Origin: Toxorhynchites rutilus septentrionalis
Taxonomy: Eukaryota; Arthropoda; Insecta; Diptera; Culicidae
Assembly (NCBI RefSeq): GCF_029784135.1
Contig: NC_073744.1
Location: 27,758,981-27,822,980 of the forward strand
Direction of reading: 5' to 3'
DNA length: 64,000 nucleotides
Shown here: positions 36,170 through 46,254 of the stretch, one piece after another
How positions within the stretch are numbered: position 1 is the first letter of the stretch
Layout of the letters: each line of letters opens with the position of its first letter
Notes under the pieces: generated by a model
Database searches by the model: none
The model's input: the letters and a program-made list of their open reading frames with translations, nothing else
What the model was told of the DNA's origin: nothing
Translations under genes and position numbers: made by a program

Positions 36170-36726
36170 CTACGCATAGTTGTCCCATGTTCCAAAATCA
36201 GCAACTGAGAGAAACACAATGAAAGTTTTCTAGCATATTTGTCAAACCAGAAGCTTCAAGCATTTCAGTTTAGCAACACACCGAGTTTGTATCAGCAGTA
36301 AGCTATTGTCTGATGAGTTGGGAAAAGTTCCCTTAATTGAATCGAATCCAGTTCCCTTAATTGAATCAATCCAGCTATCAGGCATCCGCTAACAAGGTTT
36401 ACACGTGTTCTGTTAAACTTTTTTATTTGTTTGAGAGTTAGTTCGATTTTCCAAACCAGAAATGAGTGCATTAGCCCTGCTGAAAGAGTGACATAACATT
36501 CTTGTACTTGAAACGGTTAATTTATTATGGATCTATAAAACATACATGGTGGGACAGCTATGCCTAGAATATCAACATGGGACAATTGAGTTTGATGTTG
36601 TTTTTTAAAGAAACTGGGAACAAACAATAGTTTTTTTGTGTGTATCTGGAAGATTAGGCATAAAATTATCGTTTTGTGAAGAAAAGTACAAATTGTCGAA
36701 AAGTAACATGGGACAACTATGCGTAG
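36170..36726. repeat. Element with perfect 22-bp inverted termini
   Basis: CTACGCATAGTTGTCCCATG at 36170 onward is mirrored exactly at 36705-36726. Partial copies of the same word lie inside (36548-36570 and 36573-36590). It looks like a small non-autonomous DNA element; it ends about 100 bp before a histone stem-loop. Confidence 0.75.
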
Positions 36727-36829
36727 CACGGCAGTATTCAAAATGTCAAAATGGTGGCGAAGCAAGAGGAACAGCGTAGCGAAATTTTGATCGCGCATAA
36801 GAGCCCTATACCCAACAACCAACCAAAAC

Positions 36830-36845
36830 GGCCCTTTTCAGGGCC
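36830..36845 (+). terminator. Histone 3' stem-loop, intact
   Basis: GGCCCTTTTCAGGGCC followed by ACCAAAC, a perfect six-base-pair stem and four-base loop of the replication-dependent histone 3' end type. Downstream AATCAAAGAG resembles the purine-rich histone downstream element. No intact histone coding sequence precedes it; a MITE lies immediately upstream. Confidence 0.85.
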
Positions 36846-36927
36846 ACCAAACATTAATCAAAGAGTTGAACGATATAATTCTTCAAATAAATCCGAAATC
36901 AGCATGCAACAGATAGCCTAATGGAAT

Positions 36928-36995
36928 CCTACGTCAACTATGCGGTCGTGTCTCGGATACAACCTTCCTATGACTTTTTGACGTAGGACTACGTC
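36928..36995 (-). repeat. Both palindromic modules side by side
   Basis: CCTACGTCAACTATGC then GGTCGTGTC..GATACAACC (36928-36964), then TTGACGTAGGACTACGTC (36978-36995). These are the two border forms seen at the ends of the composite repeats, here only 13 bp apart, downstream of the histone stem-loop. Confidence 0.8.
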
Positions 36996-37199
36996 TAACC
37001 GGAAGATATAGGGGGTGAAATGAAAATCTAGGCACTGAACAAGTAGGAAAAAATGCAAGATTTGGAACGCTTATAACTCGAGCATTTCTCAATAGATCGC
37101 AAAGGTGTTTGCATCAATTGATAGTAAATATATCTACGCATCTATCATAACGAATAACATTTAATTTTTCTTGAGATAAACAATTGAATAATTGTGAAA

Positions 37200-37712
37200 T
37201 ATCAAGCATTGTCCAAATTCACTATGTGCCCATTTTTGATTGGTCCATTTTGTGCTCCTCAAATCGTACCGACCAAAACGGGCAATCAGAGCAGCAGCGA
37301 AATACAATGAAGCACGATTGGAAAGGAAAAAGAAAAAGATGAACGAAACATTGGTCGCAGTCTCACACATGCGTAATTCTCGAGCCAGCCAGTCAGCTTA
37401 AAAATCCCCGCTCCGCTGCCGTAACGATCATTCTTCGTGTGGACATCGACTGGACAACATCGTTGCTGGACGAGCTGGACGGCGAGGGATCGAGTGCCTT
37501 TCTCAAGGCAAGAGGGCGGAGGTGGTAGCGCTGGAATAGATTAGAGTAGAGTTTTCAAAGGGCCTTTCTCAAGGCTAGAGACGAATGAACTGCAAAAGTT
37601 TAAAGTCTCTATAATACAATACCTTCCTTCCTTCCGTAACGATCATTCTCATCCAAACCGTACACCACATCGTTTCGCATCACATCACATCAACAAACTA
37701 ACACAAGCAGCC
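37200..37712 (+). promoter_or_regulatory. Decayed histone-type promoter and leader
   Basis: GGGCAATCAGAGCAGCAGC (CCAAT-like) near 37283, a TTAAAAATCC TATA-like word at 37399 and a leader containing CATCGTTTCGCATCACATC before ATG at 37713. A closely similar leader precedes the second H2A fragment near 38985-39010. A retroposon is inserted between TATA-like word and leader. Confidence 0.5.
37435..37633 (+). mobile_element. SINE-like retroposon in the histone leader
   Basis: A 199-bp insertion flanked by a 16-bp perfect target duplication CCGTAACGATCATTCT (37419-37434 and 37634-37649). It ends in a CCTT-repeat tail. Its 3' part (AGAGACGAATGAACTGCAAA, TTTAAAGTCTCT, AATACAATACC) recurs at 48668-48712. 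It has no tRNA-like head that I can identify; it could be a truncated non-LTR element or a SINE with another promoter. Confidence 0.85.
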
Positions 37713-37925
37713 ATGTCTGGACATGGCAAAGTGAAGGGAAAGGCAAAATCCCGCTCGAACCGTGTTGGACTGCAGTTTCCCGTAGGTGTATCCGCCAATT
37801 GCTCCGCAAGGGCAGCTAGGCCGAGCGCGTTATTACCAGTGCACCAGTCCACCTAGCCGCCGTTATAGAGTTTCGGCTGCCGAAGTGATCGAGTTGGCTG
37901 GCAAAACTGCTCGCGCTTTGGTTCG
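37713..37925 (+). pseudogene. Histone H2A pseudogene 1
   Basis: ATG starts a clear H2A N terminus (MSGHGKVKGKAKSRSN RVGLQFPVG). It then continues only with frameshifts: an IRQLLRKG-like block, stop TAG at about 37817, PVHLAAVIEF, then SAAEVIELAGKTAR in a third frame. The conserved H2A core up to the alpha-2 helix is thus recognisable, but several indels and stops destroy it. The C-terminal half does not read as H2A; a degenerate stem-loop follows at 38123. Confidence 0.9.
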
Positions 37926-38122
37926 GTGGACATCAAGACAACAACAGGCAGACGCAAACGCAATCGCAAAACGGCAGCAAGTAGCAGAAGAAAAAAGTTT
38001 GTTCTTTATACAAACTGCTTTGGTGGCAAATCCAGAACAAGGCGGCATCGAGGGCGTTCGAAATGGTTTTTTTTAAACCACGAGTACAAAGTTTTCTAAA
38101 TTGGAACCATTTCATAAAACAC

Positions 38123-38138
38123 GGCGCTTATCAGGGCC
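38123..38138 (+). terminator. Degenerate histone stem-loop
   Basis: GGCGCTTATCAGGGCC followed by ATTAAAC. The loop and one stem pair are mutated. It lies 3' of H2A pseudogene 1. Confidence 0.6.
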
Positions 38139-38357
38139 ATTAAACCTTTCAAAAAAGAGTTTCCGAAATAAAGTTCAATGCTTTCTAAAACAATATCCAA
38201 AATAATAATAAAACACAAATTGATTTTTTCATAATCCTGTTTTCCAAGATATGATGAGTATGAGAATTTGGCAGTTGTTCTGAGCTTATTGATGGTTGGG
38301 GACTTTCCCGATTATTTAATTTTCACCAATTCTTAAATTGTTTCCAGTTTGAAAGTA

Positions 38358-38583
38358 CAGTAATTTACATTTAGTTCGACATTTAGCTAATTGGACGGTC
38401 ATGTAATGCGACATGTTTAGTTGGACATTTTTGTAAACATAGAATTCGGGGTCCAAATTATGACCCCACATTGAAAGTCGACACTGTACCACTGTCATTG
38501 CAAATGTTCAATTACAGGTTAAAATCGCCTCCAATGCGACACTGAGCGGTGCTTCGGCACGTCGCATTAAATGTAATTTACTG
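38358..38583. repeat. 226-bp MITE, TA target
   Basis: Inverted ends CAGTAATTTACATTTA and CAGTAAATTACATTTA with flanking TA on both sides (38356-38357, 38584-38585). Tc1/mariner-type non-autonomous element. It lies between two histone fragments. Confidence 0.85.
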
Positions 38584-38740
38584 TACAACATGTCACAAGC
38601 TGGATGGGAAGAAATTTTCCAACTGTGAAATCTGTGGCGAGTGGTAAACGCAATCGCTAAACAGGAAGGTTTAGCCGAACAAGATGGGGATATCGAGTAA
38701 TAACAGAACAATAAACTCTTTAGATTAAAGATAATTTTGT

Positions 38741-38756
38741 GATCCTGAAAAGGACC
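38741..38756 (-). terminator. Histone stem-loop on the minus strand
   Basis: The complement reads GGTCCTTTTCAGGATC followed by ACAAAATT and, further on, AAAGAG. It indicates a second histone gene 3' end in opposite orientation, its coding part lost. Confidence 0.7.
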
Positions 38757-38799
38757 CTTTTTAGCCTGCATGTGAATCCAACGAGCGAACAAATCGTAA

Positions 38800-39018
38800 T
38801 GAATGTATTTTTTTTGCCATCGCTGCCTTTTAACGCTCATTCGTTCGTCTCGTTGGACTCGTCCCTTTGGCTGAGTCTGCCGATTGGTCTCTATCCTGTG
38901 AGTGTGTACCGCTAGAGTACAAAACGCGCGGACCCCAAAAAATATATCATTTTCTTTCAAGCCGTAAATCAGTGTGGTTGTATGGCATCGTTTCACATCA
39001 CATCGCATCAACGGATTG
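38800..39018 (+). promoter_or_regulatory. Second decayed histone promoter and leader
   Basis: CCGATTGGTC (inverted CCAAT) at 38880, an AT-rich word CAAAAAATATATC at 38935 and the leader CATCGTTTCACATCACATCG at 38988-39007, matching the leader of H2A pseudogene 1. Confidence 0.5.
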
Positions 39019-39125
39019 ATGCCGGAGCACCAGTATACCTAATAGCGGTTATAGAATTTCGGCCGCCGGAGTGCTCGAGTTGGCTTGCAAAGCTGCTCAC
39101 GACAATAAGAAAACCCGCCTACAGA
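39019..39125 (+). pseudogene. Histone H2A pseudogene 2 (fragment)
   Basis: GAPVYLIAVIEF followed after a frame change by GVLELACKAAHDNKKTR, corresponding to the middle of H2A. The first 40 or so codons are deleted: the leader joins directly to the GAPVYL region. Downstream sequence is shared with the region after pseudogene 1 (AGTGGCAAACGCAATCGC compared with GACGCAAACGCAATCGC) and ends in a stem-loop at 39264. Confidence 0.85.
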
Positions 39126-39263
39126 ACAGAGCACATTCGGTTCGGTGGCAACAACTAGTTTCAGCGAGTGGCAAACGCAATCGCAAAACGGCAGCAGGTA
39201 GAAGAAGGAAAAAGTTTGTTTATACAGACTGCTTTGGTGGCAAAACCAGCCACCGTAAAACAC

Positions 39264-39279
39264 GGCGCTTTTCAGGGCC
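39264..39279 (+). terminator. Histone stem-loop, near-canonical
   Basis: GGCGCTTTTCAGGGCC plus ATTAAACCTTTCAAAGAAG. One stem position is a mismatch. Ends the H2A pseudogene 2 region. Confidence 0.75.
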
Positions 39280-39994
39280 ATTAAACCTTTCAAAGAAGAC
39301 TTATTAAAAGTTTTCACAATACCAATGCATTCTAAAGTGACATAATATGACATATAATATAAATAATGTAATATGACATATAATATAAACTAAAAATGGC
39401 TTCAAATTACAACACATTGTATGCAGGATGGCATTAACGAATTTTCTCGGTAGCAAGAACTGCTTTCATTGATTGATAACTGATGTTGAAAATTGACTGA
39501 CGTTACATCTGCATTGTATAGAAACATAACTAAGGAGCAACATGATGAGCTATGTATTTCCTGCTGCTCTGTTCTTATTTTAAAGGACTTTAATCCTGTT
39601 TTAATTTACTGTTGCTTTTTCAGAACGCTTATAGCTCGTTTAATTCTCGACAAATCGTAGAGTTCGTCTCCAAAACCTCAGTTCTTTTTCATTTCTATTT
39701 ACTTTGTTTGCGGAGATACAAATCATACAATTCATTCGTCTCCGAAACCACAGTTTAAGGTACGGTAATGTGCTCAATAATGAAATATATGATAGTGAAT
39801 GAGCTGATGACCGCCTATGCATTCCCTATCACAGCCATCATTTTGATTGTACGATATGTGCAAACACCAACAGATGCCCGGCGTTGAACCATTAATAAGT
39901 ACAAAGCCTTCAGAAATAAATCAAGAATCAACTATGAAATAGTGAGAAAAAATTGAGAAAGTTTGTAAAAAAAAAGCAAAAACACAACACAAAA

Positions 39995-40010
39995 GGTTCT
40001 TTTCAGAACC
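39995..40010 (+). terminator. Histone stem-loop, perfectly paired
   Basis: GGTTCTTTTCAGAACC followed by GCCAAC and ATAAAGAG. A perfect six-base stem with the histone loop but no readable histone gene upstream. A double-palindrome module follows at 40136. Confidence 0.75.
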
Positions 40011-40977
40011 GCCAACATGTTCATAAAGAGTAAACAGTAAACTAATCAATTTTTCAGGTAGATAGGTAGGTATTCACGTAGGAGAAGAAAATAAAACAAT
40101 ATATATAAATATAGCAAAAGCTGTCCCCTTTGTATAGTCCTACGTCATTCCGGTTATGTCCCCGACATTACCCACCCGTCTTTTTTTTTTCAATACGATC
40201 GGATTCCTCAATGTAGGTGTTTAGGTGATCAGATTCAATTTGATCCTTTCCCATTTTTGATGAAATTGAATGTTCCCTCCAAAATTCAGGGCCAATACGG
40301 TCCGAGCGGTTCGAGAAAAGCTACTACTAGTGATTGCCATAATTTCTTTAATTCTTCATATTTGACGAGCACATTTTTATAAGCAAAAACTTTGCCAATA
40401 TTAACATTGTGTCGATCAATATGTTCCGTCGCATAGGACTAGTGAAACAATTGGAAACCATTTGTGTAGTTGATTCCATTATAATAAATAATTGTCAATT
40501 CCCTCCAATGTCTTCTAAAACTTGACCAGAATAAAATTAAATGTTGAAATTTGTGTAATTCGTATCTTTATTTGTTAAACAAAAAAAAAGTTCAAATAAT
40601 ATAATTCTAGCGCTCAGAATAATGAAAACCTAAAATTTGGCGAGAAGTAAAATTAAATAATATTTAAGTTTAGAGAATTGTAAAAAGTCAAAAATAATGA
40701 AATTCTAGTATCTGTCAAAATGTCAGTTGGGCCCTTATGATTTTTCCCTGTTATAGCAATACTTTCTCTATGTAGTGGATTATTATAAGAAAAATAACAC
40801 TTTTTTCACATTATTGGATCTCTTCTGACATTTCTATTGGATTCTTAACAACCAATTTTATTCTATTCGCATGACCCAGATACTCAATATTAGCAAATCA
40901 GCTAGTACAGAGATTTTTCAATAAAAGAGAAATCAAATATAAACCTAGGGGAAGTGGGAGCATAGTGATAACTCTAA
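40011..40977. other. No gene; one palindromic module
   Basis: AT-rich. Contains a diverged module (CCTACGTCA..CGGTTATGTCCCCGACATTAC) at 40139-40170. Nothing else recognised. Confidence 0.4.
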
Positions 40978-42401
40978 GGCCGAGAACATAGTGAACGCGA
41001 TGCGATGCGGGCGTGGGTGCGGGCTCGTTTGCGGGAAAGCTCTTTCGTCACATATGCAGAAATCAAATGCAAACCGCCCTGACCTGACATACAGCGAATT
41101 CGTTTTTGTTCAGTTTTGTTCAGTACCACACTAACTGCTGTCAAAACGTTTTTTTTATCCACTCAGTTTCAACCTAGTGTCGCACTAGGTTCGCCCCCAA
41201 AGCTGTTAGTTTCGCACTGAGATGTTTCACGGGTTGGCACTCGGGTTCATATACAACTATACTGAACTGTCAAGTTCCGAGTATTGTTTTGGAAAATCTA
41301 AAAATAAAGACTATGAAAATGGAAAACCTGCGGCTTTTTCTTTTGTATTATCGTAATCCAATTCGGATTCTGATTTTGAAGAGTTTATTCGCGTAGACGG
41401 CATTAAGCTTCGTGTGCTTTCATTGGGAGGCGAAAATAATGATGGATATTCAAGTGGAATAAACATGCTTTCAAAATCAAAATTATGAATGAAAATTTAC
41501 TTTAATATTTATTTTATGTGATGAAATAAGAGGTTTTTATCGATATCGCAGAAACATATTGAACGAAAACTGTGTCTAATGATGATTTTATATTATAATA
41601 GTAATTATTTGTGGAACAAACAGGAAATGCATCGACAAATGGTTAAGTGAGTGTCAGGACTGCATGTGTTAGATAATCAAACAATATGAAGTAAAAATTT
41701 TCATTCAAACTTTTAAATTTTTACACTGCACTTGGCCCTTCTGATCTGATAGAGAATAATTTACCTCCTAAGCACTAATATCGTCACCAGACGTCGACAC
41801 TGTACATTTGTCGTCACAAATATAAACAAATCAGACTATATAACAACACCAACAAACCACCGCATTCGTGAAACTGAAAACGCTTTTTTTATTACAGAGT
41901 CGGTGTGACACTAACTCAGTTTTAAATACGAATTCGCTAATAGTAAACGCGATTTCAATGCAGCGAAACTGTGTATGGAGTATTTTGCCGCTAGGGAACG
42001 CAAGTGATGGTTGCCAGACGATTTTCATAAATATCTTTACAACCGAACTCATCGAACGTAATTAATGATTGTGTTTTTAAATTATTATTTTCGGTTTGTT
42101 CGATGAATTATATAACTTTATTCTAATTTACACAAAGCATATAATGAAAACGGTACGTTAAAGGCTTTCCATTTATCCTGTTCACAGATAAAAACGATCT
42201 CACAATTCAACTGTTTACAAAATGAAGACATATTATCATATCTGACATCCTTGTGCTGGGTTGTTTACATGTAGAATTAAGTGGAATGAAACATCAAAAA
42301 ACGTGCGATCTAAAGCGATCAGTATGTCATAGCACGCGATGAGCTCCAATTAATCGCTTCGCTTCGCATCGCACCGCACCGCGTTTATTATGTACTCGGC
42401 C
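40978..42401. mobile_element. 1.4-kb non-autonomous element, PIF/Harbinger-like
   Basis: Inverted termini GGCCGAGAACATAGTGAACG (left) and GGCCGAGTACATAATAAACG (right, complement), flanked by 3-bp TAA on both sides (40975-40977, 42402-42404). GCGATGCG-type subterminal repeats occur at both ends. No transposase frame. The TAA duplication and GGCC start suggest Harbinger; this is inferred. Confidence 0.75.
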
Positions 42402-42404
42402 TAA

Positions 42405-42889
42405 GGAATATGCCCATGTGTTGTTTATTATCCAAATTTGTTTAAATCATTATTAAATAGTAGTTGCGGGAAAGAACGTCTACGTTCCGTCAACATCTTC
42501 ATCAATTCACACATGCAGTCAATGCTTGCAATGTCAAAATGTCAAACGAATGATTTATTCAATGTTATTCATGGTGACGCCATCTACAACAATTTTTAAT
42601 TGCAATGCCCTCTTTCAAATCAACATGCCTCGAATCAGTCCTAAGTTTAGAAAAATTCAGTGAAAATCATTGAACTATATTATTTAAATGCCTAAAACCT
42701 GTAGTCCCGAACCTTTTTTAAAAATTATAATATATAGATTGTTTTTCTTAGCTAGTCTTGAATTGATTTTGACTGAGAAATTTGAAACTGGGAGTATGTT
42801 GGCATAAAAAATGCAGCCAAAATTAAAACAAAAGCCGAGACACAAAGTCCAGACAAAAACCCAACGAGCCGTCCGTCTCCGTCAATTAA
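42405..42889. other. No gene recognised
   Basis: Intergenic sequence with no supported feature. Confidence 0.4.
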
Positions 42890-42950
42890 GTGCGATTCAC
42901 GTGACGTGACGGAACGTGAACGTGACGTGGATGTTGTATGTGAATCGCAC
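42890..42950. repeat. 61-bp deletion derivative of the TTAA palindrome MITE
   Basis: GTGCGATTCAC at both ends in inverted form, with TTAA directly outside each end (42886-42889, 42951-42954). The interior matches the right arm of the element at 11090-11322 (ACGGAACGTGAACGTGACGT). It appears to be the same element reduced to little more than one arm. Confidence 0.85.
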
Positions 42951-43657
42951 TTAAGTCAGCGCGCAAAAACGTTTGTCTTGATTTCACGAACGACGATCAT
43001 TGAACAAAGGCGTTTGGCGATTGCGATTGCGTTGAAGCATTTCAATATTCTGGTTATGACTATCAAATGAACCAAACATATCTGTTCATAGAATATATCA
43101 TACGAAAAACATATGTTACGGGCGTGGAAAAATAATCTTCAGATACTTACATATATCATTTGGAAGCCCGACATCTTGCGTAGTTCGACCAGGGGTATGA
43201 CTAAAACGTCAAATCCCTTATATTGCCAGTGTACCCAATATTGTTGCGGTTCACTGACATTTTGGTTCTATCAATTACTGTTGTTTACAACTCGGTCCGG
43301 TTACATAGTCGAATAGTGGCTAACTTTAAACTCCATGTTAAATGTAAACAGCTCCATGTGAAACCGAAATATGAAAATCGCTCATGCAGTTAGGAATAAA
43401 GCAAACTATCTCCGTGATTTCAACGATTTCAATCCTCGCAAATGATATCTTGGTAAACAAATGACGCCATATTGATTTTGATTTTGGGTAGCCTATATTC
43501 AATTGATGTCTAACCCCTGAGTTCGACATCCCTGTCGTTCGCACTTTGTCGAAGGCAAGGTGTGTATATATATATATATACTAAAGACCGTCAATAAGTG
43601 CGCGAGGGGAAACGATATAAATATACAGAGGACTGTGGAATGGGATGTGACTGCAAA

Positions 43658-44462
43658 TAGAGATGTCTAAATTTTTCGTTTATTTGATTGTTGATTAATC
43701 GTGGGGTCATTTTTAAATATTCGATTCATTCATTCATTCGTCTTTCAGTATTCGATTAATCGAGCAAATATTTATTTGTTGCAACAAAAAAGAACAGACA
43801 GACAAAAAATATGATATCATAATTTTAAAAGTTACATTAAATATAACTTTGAAATAAACATGGTGCAGAATAATGGTTTTGAGGTGAAATGGTACTTCAG
43901 CATATTGATAAATTTACCATTTCATGATTTTTTGAGGACGATTGAAAAAAAGAGCACGCCATGAAAATGATGCACAATAATTGTACCAACAATTTTTTTT
44001 TCTGTTCAAAATTACCTGTTCTTCGAATGTTGTTGAAATAGCTGATTTGTTTGAAAATTTCTGCTTGGTCCCTATAACTACCTGTTCAAAAGAAGTATAT
44101 TTAAAGAATCATTGACTACTAGTATGGTATATTTTCCTTGGCACTCTGAATTTTAATACTACTATTTTAGAACGGGAGCTGAGGCGACCTTCTTCAAATC
44201 CACATTTTACTCCTGCAGACCCTGAATTCTTCTTCCCAGTCTCCTCCAACACCAGGGAATTATTTTTATGCTTCAACCGTAAATTTCAACGAAACACTAT
44301 ATTTTTTGAAAAAAATGGTTCCATTTTTCATTAATCACGATTACTTTGATAATTATTCGATGTATTCATATTTTTATTTTTCATTATTCGATACAAAATT
44401 GCTCGAATAAAATTGCAGATATTCGATTATTTAATCAATCGAACGATTAACCGACGTCTCTA
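43658..44462. mobile_element. 805-bp non-autonomous hAT-type element
   Basis: Termini TAGAGATGTC and (complement) TAGAGACGTC, followed by AATCGATTAA-rich subterminal sequence on both sides. An 8-bp duplication ACTGCAAA/AATGCAAA (43650-43657, 44463-44470) matches at seven of eight positions, as expected for hAT. No coding frame. Confidence 0.8.
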
Positions 44463-44470
44463 AATGCAAA

Positions 44471-45104
44471 ACGCGGGAAAAATATTTCCATCATCAACCG
44501 ACACAGAGAGTCGATTTGTTCTCTTGAGCAGGAACATAAAATAAGATATTATATTACAAACCCAACTTAAACCGTAAAAGACTTACCTTTCAACTTTTCA
44601 ATGCTTTTATTGCCACCAAAAAGCAAAAAAAAAATATTGCAAAATATTGCTGATTGTTCACATACAAAATCCAAGATGGCTGAAAGGTCGCGATACCGTA
44701 TTGTATTTATCGTGAATTCAACTAACAGCTCGGATACACTCAGAACTAATGTTACAAAAGTACATATGTAATAGCATTCAAAGTCATTAGTAATCAGGTT
44801 GAGTCAGACATTGTTAAACAATAAAAACAATAGTTGAATATGTTTTGTGACCTCTATTCGTTGTAAATACAGAATCCCTAGTTGAGATAGTTGACCTGCA
44901 GAGAAATGAAACAATGGAGACATCCAACGGTCATTCTATTTCCGTATTGTCTTTAGGATTAGGATCAAGCCATATTACTGAGATCAAATTTAAAAAAGGT
45001 TCACAAAAGCTCCACTTTTTAGAACAATATTTGCTCATAAACTTCCGTTCAAATGTTCTGAACCTTACTCACATCCTCTCCTCTTGCTGATGCTTTTTTT
45101 GCAG
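44471..45104. other. Probable intron
   Basis: No supported gene; ends in the splice acceptor TGCTTTTTTTGCAG at 45091-45104. Confidence 0.4.
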
Positions 45105-45482
45105 ATGGGGCCGGCATCCTCGAAGCGGAACTCCATCTCAACATCGCGACGTCATCGACTATCGGACGGGCTACATTCGATCGCATCTTCGCTCTCCCTC
45201 TGGCAGGGTGAGATGACCGCCGAGCAGCAGTTGCACCAAACCTCCCAGCATCATCTGCAGCACTTCCAGCACTACATTCGCAGTGACTATGGCAGCGATA
45301 CTGTTAGCCTAAATTCCAAACTTCGCCATTACTCACTCACGGAGACAAACTTTTTTCGGAAACCCGGCGGCGGCGGATTTGGCACTAGCAATGCTAACAC
45401 CAACAGCAATAGCTCGACGATAGCTTTGCCCACTCCCAGGCAAACCCATTGCCGCAGTAATTCGTATGGGTCACTGCAATAG
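45105..45482 (+). CDS. Coding terminal exon of an unidentified gene
   Basis: After TTTTTTTGCAG the sequence is open for 125 codons to TAG at 45480-45482, in the phase that begins with ATG at the first exon base. Composition is strongly coding (third-position G/C preference, CAGCAGCAC runs). The product is hydrophilic and low-complexity, for example SSKRNSISTSRRHRLSDG, SIASSLSLWQGEM, FQHYIRSDYGSDTVSLNS, a Gly run and THCRSNSYGSLQ at the end. It looks like a cytoplasmic regulatory tail with basic phospho-site-like RRHRLS. The ATG could be a start, but the acceptor argues for an exon. I do not recognise the family. Confidence 0.6.
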   Translation: MGPASSKRNSISTSRRHRLSDGLHSIASSLSLWQGEMTAEQQLHQTSQHHLQHFQHYIRSDYGSDTVSLNSKLRHYSLTETNFFRKPGGGGFGTSNANTNSNSSTIALPTPRQTHCRSNSYGSLQ

Positions 45483-46104
45483 GGTTATTTACCCAAATCC
45501 AAGTCAGAGAAATGCATCCGAAAATAATCATTGGAATTCCGGATGACTAAAGTTCATTTGGAAACAACGGAAAATTTAAAAACTAACTGGAAACTCACTA
45601 TAGAACAATGGAACAAACATTCAAATTTTGAAAATATTAGACCTTTAGGTCAACTGTCGAAACGAATCCTCTTCTTTTATTTTGCCAAATTTATATACGA
45701 ATGATGGGTCATATACAAACTTCACACAACAATAGTATCACCTTATATCCAATATAATATAATATAGCAAGTAAATATACAGAGAAGGGTGTTATGTTCA
45801 AACCCTCATTCAAACTTCGAAACAAAAAGTTTTCCGTGTGCGGTGGATACACACACAGAAGCACTAAAACTTTTCAATCACTGAATCTTCTAATACGAGT
45901 TAATAATACACAATGAAACAAGATGGTCAATATAGCAAAGCAATACACCATTTCCAAGAAAAATGTCAAGAAAGTCACAGTCTTCACTAGTCGAGCGATA
46001 AAATTAGAAGTAGACTTAGAAAAAAATGAAAAATTTTAGACAATGTTGCCAATATCTGCTCAAAATTGTAATAAAAATTTCTCTTCTTTGTTTACCTTCT
46101 ACAG

Positions 46105-46254
46105 CAAAAGACACCTAAGACAAGACCTGAAAATAGATGGCTCGATTCCATTCTCAAAGTAACCGATTCTGACAGTTATGAACCTTGGGAAAAAGATATT
46201 CACGAACGATTTTCAAACAAACGCTTCTTTGTAACCAGTAGTGCTCTTGAATAA
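46105..46254 (+). CDS. Candidate alternative terminal exon
   Basis: CTTTGTTTACCTTCTACAG precedes a 49-codon frame (QKTPKTRPENRWLDSIL.., then SYEPWEKDIHERFSNKRFF) ending at TAA 46252-46254, which overlaps a poly(A) signal-like AATAAAA. It begins in phase 0, as does the exon at 45105, so the two could be alternative last exons of the same transcript. The sequence composition is protein-like, but no homology is recognised. Confidence 0.4.
   Translation, partial: QKTPKTRPENRWLDSILKVTDSDSYEPWEKDIHERFSNKRFFVTSSALE

Noticed and set aside
37713..38090. Functional histone H2A gene
   Set aside because: Several frameshifts and a stop, and the C-terminal half is not H2A.
38508..39011. 167-codon minus-strand gene
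   Set aside because: It spans a MITE end, a reverse stem-loop and a decayed histone promoter; open by chance.
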